Part shown: positions 49,833 to 60,343 of the stretch, one piece after another
Numbering within the stretch: the first letter of the stretch is position 1
How the letters are laid out: each line of letters starts with the position of its first letter
Source: Xanthobacteraceae bacterium
Lineage (GTDB): Bacteria > Pseudomonadota > Alphaproteobacteria > Rhizobiales > Xanthobacteraceae
NCBI GenBank assembly: GCA_028282095.1
Contig: JANQIP010000070.1
Span: 20,734 to 84,733, forward strand
Length of the DNA: 64,000 nt
Direction of reading: 5' to 3'
Made by a program: the position numbers and the translations under genes
The notes under the pieces: model-generated
The model's database searches: none
What the model saw: the letters and a program-made list of their open reading frames with translations, nothing else
What the model was told of the DNA's origin: nothing

Positions 49833-51935
49833 GTGGTGCGCCCGACCGTCCTCAATCCCCTGTTCGCCTCGATCACCGCGCTGCCCGGTGTCGGGCCGAA
49901 GCTGGAAAAGCTCTACGCGCGCCTCCTCGGACGCGAGGGCGCGCCGCGCATGCTCGACCTCCTGTTCCATCTACCGACCGGAGCGATCGATCGCCGGGCG
50001 CGGCCGGTGCTGCGCGAGGTCGTGCCCGACAGCGTCGTCACGGTTCTGGTTACGATCGAGCGCCATCGCCCGCCCCCGCCCGGGCGCGCCCGCGCGCCCT
50101 ATCTGATCTATGCAAGTGACGGCACCGGCGATCTGGTGATCGCCTATTTCAACGCGCGCAAGGATTACCTCGAAAGACTCCTGCCGATCGGTGCGCGGCG
50201 CTATGTGTCGGGAACGGCGGGCCTCTATGACGGCGTGCTGCAGATGGTGCATCCCGACCGGGTAATCGAAGAGGCACAGCTCGAAAGCCTGCCGGCGATC
50301 GAACCGGTCTATCCCCTGACCGAAGGCCTGTCGGCGAATCCGATCCGCCGCGCCATCGAAGCGGCGCTCGCCAAGCTCCCGGCGCTGCCGGAATGGCAGG
50401 ACGCAAGCTTCCTTGCCCGCTCCGGTTTTGTTTCCTTCGGGGAGGCGCTGCGATGCCTTCACCGGCCCGCCGAACCTGCCGACATCTTGCCTTCCTCTCC
50501 GGCCTGGTCGCGGCTTGCCTATGACGAGTTCCTGGCCGGGCAGCTCGCGCTCATGCTGGTCCGCGCCCATATGCGGCGCGCGAGCGGGCGCCGCAGCGCC
50601 GGCGATGGACGCCTGCGGGCGCGCCTGATCGCCGCCCTGCCCTACGCGCTGACCGGGTCGCAAACACGCGCCGTCGCCGACATCGTCGCCGATCTCGAAA
50701 GACCCGAGCGCATGCTGCGGCTGCTGCAGGGCGATGTCGGCTCGGGCAAGACCGTGGTGGCGCTTCTTGCCTGTGCCGCGGTGATCGAGGCCGGGCGCCA
50801 GGCCGCGCTGATGGCGCCGACCGAGCTCCTCGCACGCCAACATCTTACGACCATCGCGCCGCTGGCGGAGGCGAGCGGCATCCGCGTTGCGGTCCTCACC
50901 GGACGCGAGCGCGGACGCGAGCGCACCGACACCCTCGATCGGCTTGCGCGCGGCGAGATCGACCTCCTCGTCGGCACCCATGCACTGTTTCAGCGAGACG
51001 TGGCCTTCCATGACCTCGCGCTCGCAGTAGTCGACGAGCAGCACCGGTTCGGCGTGCACCAGCGGCTTGCGCTCGCCCAGAAGGGCCGTGCGGTCGACGT
51101 GCTGGTGATGACTGCAACGCCGATCCCGCGCACGCTGGTGCTCACCTATTTCGGCGATATGGATTCCTCCGAGTTGCGGGAAAAGCCGGCCGGCCGCCAG
51201 CCGGTCGACACCCGCACCATCGCGCTCCACCGGCTCGACGAGGTGATCGCCGCGGTCGGCCGCGCGCTCGGCGAAGGCCGGCGTATCTACTGGGTCTGTC
51301 CGCTGGTCGACGAATCGGAGACGACCGACCTTGCCGCCGCGCAAGCCCGCGCGCACGCATTGACGGAGGTGTTCGGCGAGGCGGTCGATCTCGTGCATGG
51401 CCGCATGCGCGGATCGGAGAAGGACCTGGCGATGGCCCGCTTCGCCGCGGGTAAGACGCAGCTTCTCGTTGCCACCACGGTGATCGAGGTCGGCGTCGAC
51501 GTGCCGGAGGCGAGCATCATGGTGATCGAGCATGCCGAACGCTTCGGGCTCGCGCAGCTTCACCAGTTGCGCGGGCGCATCGGGCGCGGCGCCGCGCGCT
51601 CGACCTGTCTCCTGCTCTACAAGGCGCCGCTGGGCGAGACAGCCAAGGCGCGTCTTTCGATCCTGCGCGAGACCGAAGATGGCTTTCGCATTGCCGAGGA
51701 GGATTTGCGGCTGCGCGGCGAAGGCGATGTGCTCGGCACGCGCCAGAGCGGCCTGCCCGGCTTCCGCCTTGCGCGCATCGAGGCGCATGGCGCGCTGCTG
51801 CAGGCCGCGCGCGACGACGCCGGGCTCATGCTTGCGCGCGATCCGGAGCTGAAATCGGAACGCGGCGAGGCGCTACGCATGTTGCTTTATCTGTTCGAGC
51901 GTGACGAGGCGGTGCGCCTCCTCCGGGCGGGATGA
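49833..51935 (+). CDS. recG: ATP-dependent DNA helicase RecG
   Basis: LLQGDVGSGKTVVALLACAAVIEAGRQAALMAPTELLARQH...VVDEQHRFGVHQRLAL...MTATPIPRTL...HQLRGRIGRG. Confidence 0.98.
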   Translation: MVRPTVLNPLFASITALPGVGPKLEKLYARLLGREGAPRMLDLLFHLPTGAIDRRARPVLREVVPDSVVTVLVTIERHRPPPPGRARAPYLIYASDGTGDLVIAYFNARKDYLERLLPIGARRYVSGTAGLYDGVLQMVHPDRVIEEAQLESLPAIEPVYPLTEGLSANPIRRAIEAALAKLPALPEWQDASFLARSGFVSFGEALRCLHRPAEPADILPSSPAWSRLAYDEFLAGQLALMLVRAHMRRASGRRSAGDGRLRARLIAALPYALTGSQTRAVADIVADLERPERMLRLLQGDVGSGKTVVALLACAAVIEAGRQAALMAPTELLARQHLTTIAPLAEASGIRVAVLTGRERGRERTDTLDRLARGEIDLLVGTHALFQRDVAFHDLALAVVDEQHRFGVHQRLALAQKGRAVDVLVMTATPIPRTLVLTYFGDMDSSELREKPAGRQPVDTRTIALHRLDEVIAAVGRALGEGRRIYWVCPLVDESETTDLAAAQARAHALTEVFGEAVDLVHGRMRGSEKDLAMARFAAGKTQLLVATTVIEVGVDVPEASIMVIEHAERFGLAQLHQLRGRIGRGAARSTCLLLYKAPLGETAKARLSILRETEDGFRIAEEDLRLRGEGDVLGTRQSGLPGFRLARIEAHGALLQAARDDAGLMLARDPELKSERGEALRMLLYLFERDEAVRLLRAG

Positions 51936-51968
51936 TCCAAATCCCTCGCCTTAAGGGCGGATAATCAT

Positions 51969-52838
51969 CTACTCGGCCGCCGCTTTCTCCTGCCTTGTGT
52001 CAGCCGACTTCGCCTGTTCGACCTGTGCCGGCTCCGCCTCGCCGACACCTGCCGCTTCCGTGGCTTGCGTGGGTTCGGCTTCCTGGGCGGGGTTTGCCAA
52101 CTGGGCCGTCTGGGCTGCCGCAGCGAGGCCCGCGAGTTTCTTCTGGTGATCGTTGTTTGCACCCGGCTGGATCATACCGGCCGACATGATGAGCTTGGCT
52201 GCAGCCTCGACCGGAATGTCGAGTTCCAGCACGCGCCGACGCGGGACGATGAAGAAGAACCCGGTCGTGGGGTTGGGCGTGCAGGGCATGAACACCGAGA
52301 TGTGCTCTTCCGGACTGGGCAGCCGCTCAGCGATCTGCATGCTCGGCGGCTGCGAGAGGAAGACCAGCGACCACATCCCGGGCGCAGGAAACTCGATCAG
52401 CCCGACCGTACGGAAGCTCGACCCGGTTTCGGCGAACAGGGTCTCGAATACCTGCTTGAGGCCCTTGTAGACCGAGCGCACGAGCGGCATGCGGTCGAGT
52501 ATAGTCTCGCCCATCTGGACGAGCGTGCGCCCGACAAGGTTGGCGGCGAAGAAGCCGAGCAGCGTCAGCCCAACAAATGCAATGACAAGCCCGGTCCCGG
52601 GGATGGACCAGGGCAGGTAGGTTTCGGGCAGGTACTGGACCGGGATAAGCGGACGAATGAGGCCGTCCACCCAGGTCACGAAGGCCCAGGTCAGCCACAG
52701 CGTGATCGCAACCGGACCGGCAACGATGAGACCGGTCAGGAAGTAATTGCGTATCCGAGCGCCGATATGCGAGCTGGTTTTTTCCGCCACCGGCTCGTCC
52801 GGTGCGGACACTTCGCGCTGATTCTCTGGAGAGCTCAT
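51969..52838 (-). CDS. DUF502 family membrane protein
   Basis: IRNYFLTGLIVAGPVAITLWLTWAFVTWVDGLI...IPGTGLVIAFVGLTLLGFFAANLVGRTLVQMGETILDRMPLVRSVYKGLKQVFETLF. Confidence 0.92.
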   Translation of the reverse strand: MSSPENQREVSAPDEPVAEKTSSHIGARIRNYFLTGLIVAGPVAITLWLTWAFVTWVDGLIRPLIPVQYLPETYLPWSIPGTGLVIAFVGLTLLGFFAANLVGRTLVQMGETILDRMPLVRSVYKGLKQVFETLFAETGSSFRTVGLIEFPAPGMWSLVFLSQPPSMQIAERLPSPEEHISVFMPCTPNPTTGFFFIVPRRRVLELDIPVEAAAKLIMSAGMIQPGANNDHQKKLAGLAAAAQTAQLANPAQEAEPTQATEAAGVGEAEPAQVEQAKSADTRQEKAAAE

Positions 52839-53109
52839 ATCGCGTATATCGGCCTGACCTTTACCCGGCGCAATGGTACAATACCCAACGCAATGGTCCA
52901 GCCATCATTCCAGGACTGTGGTGTCGATATACGGGGCCCGTGACCACTGCCTGTGAATTGGCCGGTTCCCGCCCCAAAATAGGGCTGAGGGAAGACTACT
53001 CCGCCGGATATTGTTGCAATGCGACAAAATAAAGAAGAAGAGAGCGCGGTTGTATCAACCTGAAGCCATCGCGCTCTGATGCGGACGGCGCTCCCCTTAC
53101 ACGGTCGAC

Positions 53110-54936
53110 CTATTCCACCGTCACCGACTTGGCGAGGTTGCGCGGCTGATCGACATCGGTGCCCATGGTCACCGCCGCATGATAGGCGAGCAGTTGCACC
53201 GGCAAGGCGTAGACGAGGGGCGTCGCCGTCGCCGGCATGTCGGGCAGGGTGATAATGGCGACCGATTCGATCGTCGCCTCCGCCGCTCCCTTGGGATCGG
53301 TGATGAGGATGATGCGGCCGTCGCGGGCGGCGACTTCCTGCATATTGGACACGGTCTTCTCGAACACCCGATCATAGGGCGCGATGACGACCACCGGCAT
53401 TGTGGCGTCGATCAGCGCGATCGGTCCGTGCTTGAGCTCGCCGCCGGCATAGCCCTCGGCGTGGATATAGGACGTTTCCTTCAGCTTGAGCGCGCCTTCC
53501 ATGGCGAGCGGAAAGCTGGTGCCGCGGCCGAGATAGAGCACGTCGCGGCTCTTGGCGATGTCGCGTGCGAGCCGCTCGATCTGCGGTTCGAGCGCGAGCG
53601 TTTCGGTCATGTGGCGCGGCACCTCGATCAGCGCCCGCACCAACCGGTGTTCGTCGTCCTCCGACAGGACGCCGCGCGCGCGGCCGGCGGCAATGGCAAG
53701 GCAGGCAAGGACGGCAAGCTGGCAAGTGAAGGCCTTGGTGGAAGCCACGCCGATTTCGGGCCCGGCGAGGGTCGGCATGACGAGCTCGCTCTCGCGCGCG
53801 ATCGTCGAGGTCGGGACATTGACGATGGACAGCGAGTGCAGGCCTTGCTGCTTGCCATACCGCAATGTTGCCAACGTGTCGGCCGTCTCGCCCGATTGGG
53901 ACACAAAGACCGCAAGATTGCCGGGCGCGTAAGGCGCTTCGCGGTAGCGCAGTTCCGAGGCGATATCGACCTCGACCGGAAGGCGGGCGAACCGCTCGAA
54001 CCAATACTTGCCGACCAATCCGGCGTAATAGGCGGTTCCGCAGGCGGAAATGGTGATTCGGTCGAGCTCGCGGAAATCGAACGGCACGGCCTCCGGTAGC
54101 GACACCCGTTCGTTCGGAAAGTCCATATAGGCCGACAGGGTATGGGCGACGACCTCCGGCTGCTCGTGGATCTCTTTCGCCATGAAATGGCGATAGTTGC
54201 CCTTCTCGACCAGGAGCGAGGAGGCAGCAGAGCGCAGGATCGGCCGTGTCACTTCAGCACCGTTCGCGTCGAAGGTCTTCGCGCCGCCGCGTTTGAGCAC
54301 GACGATATCGCCGTCCTCGAGATAGCTGATGGTCGAGGTGAACGGAGCAAGCGCGATCGCGTCCGAGCCCAGGAACATCTCTCCGTCGCCAATGCCGATC
54401 GCAAGCGGCGAGCCGCGGCGAGCGCCGATGAGGAGATCGTCCTCGCCTTGGAACAGAAACGCAAGCGCGAAAGCGCCCCGCAGGCGCGGCAGCGCCGTCT
54501 TCACCGCCTCGACCGGACCAACGCCGCCCGCCATCACCTCGGTGACGAGATGGGCGATCACCTCGGTGTCGGTCTCGGTCGCGAAATGGGCGCCGTTCAA
54601 GGTCAGGTCGGCCCGCAACTCGTTGAAGTTCTCGATGATTCCATTGTGGACCACGGCGACGCGGTCGGTCGCATGCGGGTGCGCATTGGTCTCGGTCGGC
54701 CGGCCATGGGTCGCCCAACGCGTGTGGCCGATGCCGATCCGCCCGGCGAGCGGCTCGCGGTCGAGCCGCAATTCCAGGTTTTTCAGCTTGCCCTCCGCCC
54801 GCCGCCGCGTGAGTTGGCCATATTCCAGCGTGGCGACGCCCGCCGAGTCATAGCCGCGGTATTCGAGCCGTCTAAGCGCATCGACCATCGCCGGCGCGAC
54901 CGGCCCACGACCCATGATTGCGATGATTCCACACAT
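53110..54936 (-). CDS. glmS: glutamine--fructose-6-phosphate aminotransferase (isomerizing)
   Basis: MCGIIAIMGRG...LEYRGYDSAGVAT...two SIS domains...QPRNLAKSVTVE C-terminus. Confidence 0.98.
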   Translation of the reverse strand: MCGIIAIMGRGPVAPAMVDALRRLEYRGYDSAGVATLEYGQLTRRRAEGKLKNLELRLDREPLAGRIGIGHTRWATHGRPTETNAHPHATDRVAVVHNGIIENFNELRADLTLNGAHFATETDTEVIAHLVTEVMAGGVGPVEAVKTALPRLRGAFALAFLFQGEDDLLIGARRGSPLAIGIGDGEMFLGSDAIALAPFTSTISYLEDGDIVVLKRGGAKTFDANGAEVTRPILRSAASSLLVEKGNYRHFMAKEIHEQPEVVAHTLSAYMDFPNERVSLPEAVPFDFRELDRITISACGTAYYAGLVGKYWFERFARLPVEVDIASELRYREAPYAPGNLAVFVSQSGETADTLATLRYGKQQGLHSLSIVNVPTSTIARESELVMPTLAGPEIGVASTKAFTCQLAVLACLAIAAGRARGVLSEDDEHRLVRALIEVPRHMTETLALEPQIERLARDIAKSRDVLYLGRGTSFPLAMEGALKLKETSYIHAEGYAGGELKHGPIALIDATMPVVVIAPYDRVFEKTVSNMQEVAARDGRIILITDPKGAAEATIESVAIITLPDMPATATPLVYALPVQLLAYHAAVTMGTDVDQPRNLAKSVTVE

Positions 54937-55122
54937 GGATTGCAAAATTCCTCTTCGGCGGGCGTCACCGGGCCGTAGCACCCGATTGCGCTAAGAGATG
55001 AGAGGATCGATCCTAATTACATCAGATACTTAAAGATCGTATCTCATCGGGTATATGAGGGCCCGACCGCCTTCGGCATTTAAGGACGAATAGCGCGATC
55101 CGCCGCGCTGCACCATCCGACT

Positions 55123-56487
55123 TCAGTCCGTGGATCCCGGCTTGTTCTTGGACGCAACGACCCGCTCGCGCCAGCGCGTCGCCCATCCTTCCTTCGTGAA
55201 CTGCCGGCCCCGCCCCACACCGAGGCCGCCGGCCGGCACATCCTTGGTGATGACCGACCCGGACCCGACATAGCCCGTGTCACCAACCTTCACCGGCGCC
55301 ACGAGACACGTGTTCGAGCCGATAAAGGCCTCGCTGCCGATGTCGGTGCGATATTTGGCGGCGCCATCATAATTGCAGGTGATCGTGCCGGCCCCGATAT
55401 TGGCCCGTGCACCAACCCGCGCATCGCCGATATAGCTCAGGTGATTGGCCTTGGCGCCGGCCTCTATGGTCGAGGCTTTGATCTCGACGAAATTGCCGAT
55501 ATGCGCATCTTCGCCGATCGCAGCGCCGGGCCGCAGCCGCGCGAACGGGCCGACGATCGCCCCGCGGGCGATGCGGGCGCCTTCGATATGGGAGAACGAG
55601 CGGATCACTGCGCCCTCCTCCACCGTGACCCCCGGACCGAACACGACATAGGGCTCGATCCGAACGTCGCGAGCGAGCTTGGTGTCGGCGCAAAGAAAAA
55701 CCGTCTCCGGCGCGACCATGGAAACGCCGGCCTCGAGCGCTTGCGCACGCAGCCTTTGCTGCATGCTGCTCTCCGCCTGCGCGAGTTCAGCCTGCGTGTT
55801 CACTCCCAGCACCTCCGTAGGGTCGGCGGTTTCCCGTGCGAGCGTCGTCAACCCCTTGCGCCGGGCGATCGCCACCGCATCGGTGAGATAGAATTCGCGC
55901 TTGGCGTTATCATCGGTGATCTCATCGAGAATCGCGAGAGCGACCTCGCCCTTGAGCCCCATCAAGCCGGCATTGCAGAGCGTGATCGCCCGCTCGGAGG
56001 CGCTCGCATCTTTCTCCTCACGAATGGCAAGGAGACGTCCATCCTCGGTGATCAACCGTCCGTATCCGGTCGGGTCGGGCGGGCGGAATCCGAGCACGAC
56101 GACCGCGGCGCCATTGCGAAGCGAATCGCGCAGACCCGCGAGCGTGCCGGGCCGAATCAGCGGCGTGTCGCCATAGACGATGAGCACATCCTGCGGCTGC
56201 CGCGCGAGCGCGGCGCGGGCCGCAAGCACGGCATGGCCGGTTCCGAGCCGCTCGGTCTGGGTGAAGATCTCCGCCGCGGGGATCATGGCTCGGACCGCCT
56301 TGGCGACCGGCTCGGCGGAAGGACCGATGACGGCCGCGACATCCCCATCGCCCACCGCCTCGCCCACCGCCGAGAGCACATGCGCGATCAGCGGCTTCCC
56401 CGCAATGCCGTGCAGGACTTTCGGCCGCGACGAACGCATGCGCGTTCCCTCGCCGGCCGCCAATATGATGGTCAGGCAGTTCCTCAA
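55123..56487 (-). CDS. glmU: bifunctional UDP-N-acetylglucosamine pyrophosphorylase / glucosamine-1-P acetyltransferase
   Basis: [32 protein letters not shown]; left-handed beta-helix hexapeptide repeats; [15 protein letters not shown]. Confidence 0.98.
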   Translation of the reverse strand: MRNCLTIILAAGEGTRMRSSRPKVLHGIAGKPLIAHVLSAVGEAVGDGDVAAVIGPSAEPVAKAVRAMIPAAEIFTQTERLGTGHAVLAARAALARQPQDVLIVYGDTPLIRPGTLAGLRDSLRNGAAVVVLGFRPPDPTGYGRLITEDGRLLAIREEKDASASERAITLCNAGLMGLKGEVALAILDEITDDNAKREFYLTDAVAIARRKGLTTLARETADPTEVLGVNTQAELAQAESSMQQRLRAQALEAGVSMVAPETVFLCADTKLARDVRIEPYVVFGPGVTVEEGAVIRSFSHIEGARIARGAIVGPFARLRPGAAIGEDAHIGNFVEIKASTIEAGAKANHLSYIGDARVGARANIGAGTITCNYDGAAKYRTDIGSEAFIGSNTCLVAPVKVGDTGYVGSGSVITKDVPAGGLGVGRGRQFTKEGWATRWRERVVASKNKPGSTD

Positions 56488-56653
56488 TAGGCCTCCCCGC
56501 CTTCAGGCGGCCTGCCGTAGCCCGCCGAAGATGGGCTGCAGTGACCGCAGAGCAAAAATAGCTCGCTTGAGACCGCGCGCAAAGCAATCTGTCGCGGCAA
56601 AGCATGGGAGAGCGAAGAAGACGGTCTTCTGGTAGGTTTTTTAAAATGATTCG

Positions 56654-57739
56654 GTGGGCCGCACGGATATGGCTGATCGACCAAGGCGCGGTCAGGGCGA
56701 CAAGCCCAAGAAGCGCATCGATATGGGGCCCTTGTTGCGGATCGGCGCCTGGGGGCTGGCGGCCGCCGGCGCGCTTGCGTTCGCGGTTTTCGCTAGCCGC
56801 TCGGAGATCGGCGAACGGCGATTCGCCTTGGCCCTGGCAGACCGTCCGCAATCAGATACCGCCCGTCAGGTGACGGCCCAGGCTTTGACGCGCGCTGCGC
56901 AGGCCGAGCGCGAAGCGCGCAGGCTGGCCGAAAAGGTTCAAACCCTGACCGGCGACCGCGACCAGCTTGCGAACCGGGTCGCAACGCTCGAGCGCAGCCT
57001 TGAGGATCTGACCGGTTCGATTTCGCTGACCCGGCCGGCGCGCCGGCCCGCGATGGTGGACATGCTGTTGCCGCCGCTCGATGGACCTTCGACCCCTCCC
57101 GCCGCGTCCGATCCTCCGACGCCTGGTCCGCCCGCACTCCGCGAAATTGCCAGCCTTCCGAGCCCGTCCGCAGCGCCGACCTTCCCCGATGCACGTGCAC
57201 CGCAGCCTGCGCCGATGGCCTTGGGACCGGCCGAACCAGCGGCGGCCGATCCCGACCACGACGAGAGCGTCCCATTTTACATTCCTGTTCCGCGCCCCAA
57301 TCCGCTCGCGGCGGACCCCTTACACCCGCCGGCGACTCGTCCAGCAACCCCCATGGCACCGACACGCGACACGACGGCACGCAACACGGCGGCGCGCGAC
57401 ACGGCGGTACACAACACGGCGGCGCGCGATACGGCGACTCTTGCCCAACCACGCACGGCGCAGCGAATGGGCTTAGACCTCGGCGGCGCCACCAGCGTCG
57501 AAGGATTGCGGGCACTCTGGACCCATATCAAGAAGAGCCCGTCCTCGCCGCTGATCGCCGATCTCAAGCCCCTCGTGTCCGTGCGCGATGCGGCACAACC
57601 GGGTTCGGTCGAGTTGCGGCTCGTCGCCGGCCCGGTGCCGAGCGCGCTTGCCGCATCGCGCCTGTGCGCTGCGCTGAGCGCATCCGGCACCGCCTGCCGA
57701 ACCGCGGCCTTTGAAGGACAGACCTTGACGTCGCGGTGA
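56654..57739 (+). CDS. hypothetical membrane-anchored Pro/Ala-rich protein
   Basis: Single N-terminal TM, coiled-coil RQVTAQALTRAAQAEREARRLAEKVQTLTGDRDQLANRVATLERSLEDL, P-rich linker, C-terminal globular SVELRLVAGPVPSALAASRLCAALSASGTACRTAAFEGQTL. Confidence 0.65.
   Translation: MGRTDMADRPRRGQGDKPKKRIDMGPLLRIGAWGLAAAGALAFAVFASRSEIGERRFALALADRPQSDTARQVTAQALTRAAQAEREARRLAEKVQTLTGDRDQLANRVATLERSLEDLTGSISLTRPARRPAMVDMLLPPLDGPSTPPAASDPPTPGPPALREIASLPSPSAAPTFPDARAPQPAPMALGPAEPAAADPDHDESVPFYIPVPRPNPLAADPLHPPATRPATPMAPTRDTTARNTAARDTAVHNTAARDTATLAQPRTAQRMGLDLGGATSVEGLRALWTHIKKSPSSPLIADLKPLVSVRDAAQPGSVELRLVAGPVPSALAASRLCAALSASGTACRTAAFEGQTLTSR
57365..57439 (+). repeat. in-frame 15-bp minisatellite, 5 copies
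   Basis: CGCGACACGACGGCA CGCAACACGGCGGCG CGCGACACGGCGGTA CACAACACGGCGGCG CGCGATACGGCGACT encoding RDTTA RNTAA RDTAV HNTAA RDTAT. Confidence 0.9.
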
Positions 57740-57771
57740 GTCCGGCGCGCCATTACCTAAGGCCGAAACCA

Positions 57772-57842
57772 ATCACGCTCTCTTGCTTTTTTCGTGGGCA
57801 TGATCTCGTCCGAAAAATCTGCCAGCTTTTCGGGATCGTAAT
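57772..57842 (+). repeat. family A element, partial
   Basis: CACGCTCTCTTGCTTTTTTCGTGGGCATGATCTCGTCCGAAAAATCTGCCAGCTTTTCGGGATCGTAAT. Confidence 0.7.
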
Positions 57843-58107
57843 CTGGAACACCTCATCTTTAAATTGAACCGACCGCGGGTCGGCGTCTCGACCGGGAAAG
57901 TCGAAGGCGTCTTGGGAAGGGTCTCGGAGTGCACCCTCCCTTGAAAAGGGAGGGTCGGATCGCGGCGCAGGTTTGCCTGCGTGCAATCCGGGGAGGGATC
58001 GTGGGCCGAATCTGGGCATGATCCGGAAAGATCACAGACTGATCGGACATGATCATGCGAGAGACAAAGGAAGAGGACAGCGCGATCAACCGGCACCGAT
58101 CGCGTTC

Positions 58108-58165
58108 CCGCCCCCCTCCCGGTTTGCTGCGCAAACCGACCTCCCCCTTTCAGGGGGAGGTGGAC
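58108..58165. repeat. CTCCCCCTTTCAGGGGGAG type intergenic repeat, inverse orientation of 17440-17495
   Basis: CCCCCCTCCCGGTTTGCTGCGCAAACCGACCTCCCCCTTTCAGGGGGAGGTGG. Confidence 0.9.
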
Positions 58166-58204
58166 TGTTTTTCGGACAAGACCATGCTTTGAGGCTGAAC
58201 GACT

Positions 58205-58582
58205 ATGCGCCCGCGATTCCTGCCCTCTACCCGCGCCCTTTGTGCCCTCGCCGCCGCCGGCATGCTGGCGCTCGGCTCCGCTCTTGTCATGCGCTATCGC
58301 GTGATCGAGAACTCCACCGTCGGGCTTGCCTGCGAAGCGGGGCGTGAGGATTTCGTCTGCCTCGCACGGATCACGGCGATACGGCTGTTCGGCGCGCATG
58401 TTTTCGGCATCGTCGCGCTTGGCGCCGCGTTGCTCAACCTGTTCCGCCCGGCACTGCTGCTCCTTGCCATCGCCCTTCTCGCGACCCTGTCCGGGCTCGT
58501 GCTCTACAATACGAGCCTTGCGGGGCTTGCCGCGGGGCTCATGATCATGAGCTTTGCGCGTCCCGCCCGCGAACCAGCGTGA
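58205..58582 (+). CDS. small hypothetical membrane protein
   Basis: 125 aa, about 3-4 TM segments; tail-to-tail overlap with the ndvC-like gene. Confidence 0.6.
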   Translation: MRPRFLPSTRALCALAAAGMLALGSALVMRYRVIENSTVGLACEAGREDFVCLARITAIRLFGAHVFGIVALGAALLNLFRPALLLLAIALLATLSGLVLYNTSLAGLAAGLMIMSFARPAREPA

Positions 58583-60149
58583 TCGCAAGAGCGACCAAGC
58601 CGCCCGCCAGCCAAAGCGCCTGCCAATTGGCGATGCCCTCATTGAAGACGATGTAAGCGGCGCTGAGCGCGAGGATCGCTGCGGCGACCGTCTCCGCAAC
58701 GCCGCGGCACCCGATCTTCTGCGACTGATTCAATCGAAGAACAAGAAACGGGAAGACCGCCGCCGTCAGCGCCGCAAAAGGAAGATCGCGGTAGCGTGAG
58801 TTGAAAACGAGGCCAAGGGCCGTTTCGATCGCAACGAGCGTAAGGAGAACGAGGAGCGCACCGGCGACGACGACAAGCGGATCGGCCGGACGCTCATCCG
58901 TAGCGCCGAGCGTTTGGGCAAAGGTCGGCGCGCCTGCACCGCGCGCCAGAAGGCCGGCGCCGACGATCGGCGAGGCAAGTGCAGCAAGGCCGAGCGCCGT
59001 GCCGCGGACCGCTCCGCCCGGTCCAAGACTCTCGATGAGGATCGTCTCGATTGTCCATCCGGCCAGCACGCCGCCGACGATGGCATTCGCGCCGACCGCG
59101 AGCCAAGACAAAGCCGGCATCTTCGCCGCCGCTCGTCCGGCGGCAATCCAGGCGGCAGCGAAGACGCAGCAGACGAATACAAGGCCGCCGAGCAACTGCC
59201 ATCGCCACCACGGATGGTTCGAGACCGTCTTGCCGAACACGAATTTCGGTTCGCGCCCATCACTGGTGAACAGCCCCCAATAGCCACCCACGGTTCCTTC
59301 GAGCGCACGTTTCCACGGCTGGTCGAATGCCTCGATCAGGTTGATACGATAGCCGTGCCGGGCCGCGCCGGCGATAACGTCTGCGACCACACGCGCCTGA
59401 TTAGAGGGCGAAGGCAATGCCCCCTGCCGCATGCGGCCGTGGCTCGGCCAACCGACTTCGCCGATCAGAATCTCGCGCCCGGGAAAGCTTGCTGCGACCT
59501 CATCGCTGATCGAATCGACATGGGCGCCCGCCTCGTGCGCGGCGACGGGCTCATCCTCCCAATAGGGCAGGATGTGAATGGTGACGAAATCGGTCGCGGC
59601 GGCAAGGTCGCGGTTGCGCAGCCAGTACTCCCATACATCGGCATAGGTGACCGGAACCGGCACCGCCGCCCTCACCTCGCGGATGATCGCCCCGAGATCG
59701 TCCGCCGACAGCTCACCGCGCAGCAGCACCTCATTGCCGACGACGACTGCCGTCACGACATGCGGATAGCGCCGTGCGAGCGCGATGGTGCGGTCGATCT
59801 CGGTCCGGTTGGTGACGCGGTTGCGTGACAGCCATGAGCCCAGGATGACCTTGAGGCCGAGCCGCTCGGCGATCGGCGGAACCTGATCGAGCCCCTGGTC
59901 GACCGAGTAGGTTCGCACGCACTCGGTCACCTCGGCGAGCCGGGCCAGATCCTGTTCGATCTGCGTGCGTTCAATGCGAATGCCGGGCGTGAACGGACTT
60001 TGATCGCCACGGAACGGGGCATAGGACAGGCACGCGGCCTTCACCGCCGGCGCGTCGGTCGGCGGCACGCGCACAGGCAGCCCCATCCACCACCATAACG
60101 TCGCAACCACGATGAGCGCGAAGACGAAGAGGCCGGCTGGAAAACGCAT
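58545..60149 (-). CDS. NdvC-like glucan synthesis protein: periplasmic GH17-like domain plus C-terminal TM region
   Basis: CLSYAPFRGDQSPFTPGIRIERTQIEQDLARLAEVTECVRTYSVDQGLDQVPPIAERLGLKVILGSWL...VVVGNEVLLRGEL...EILIGEVGWPSHGR; about 58 kDa. Confidence 0.8.
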   Translation of the reverse strand: MRFPAGLFVFALIVVATLWWWMGLPVRVPPTDAPAVKAACLSYAPFRGDQSPFTPGIRIERTQIEQDLARLAEVTECVRTYSVDQGLDQVPPIAERLGLKVILGSWLSRNRVTNRTEIDRTIALARRYPHVVTAVVVGNEVLLRGELSADDLGAIIREVRAAVPVPVTYADVWEYWLRNRDLAAATDFVTIHILPYWEDEPVAAHEAGAHVDSISDEVAASFPGREILIGEVGWPSHGRMRQGALPSPSNQARVVADVIAGAARHGYRINLIEAFDQPWKRALEGTVGGYWGLFTSDGREPKFVFGKTVSNHPWWRWQLLGGLVFVCCVFAAAWIAAGRAAAKMPALSWLAVGANAIVGGVLAGWTIETILIESLGPGGAVRGTALGLAALASPIVGAGLLARGAGAPTFAQTLGATDERPADPLVVVAGALLVLLTLVAIETALGLVFNSRYRDLPFAALTAAVFPFLVLRLNQSQKIGCRGVAETVAAAILALSAAYIVFNEGIANWQALWLAGGLVALAITLVRGRDAQSS

Positions 60150-60343
60150 CGATCCACAAATACTCTAAATGAGATGCACGCTCGACACCGCACGCGGAGC
60201 CGGTCGGTGGCGTCGGTTGCGCGGCGCTGGAAGGGTGGACAAACTCGGTTTCTCCGCGCAAGGTCCGCTTCGACAAGGACGCCATCATCACGGCTTAATC
60301 AAGTGGTGTCATCTTACGATCCGGGCTCACCTCATCGGGATCA

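Noticed and set aside
54937-55122. glmS ribozyme or GlmY/GlmZ-type element upstream of glmS
   Set aside because: No recognisable glmS ribozyme core (which is a Gram-positive feature); only a small AT-rich dyad GATAC..GTATC is visible.
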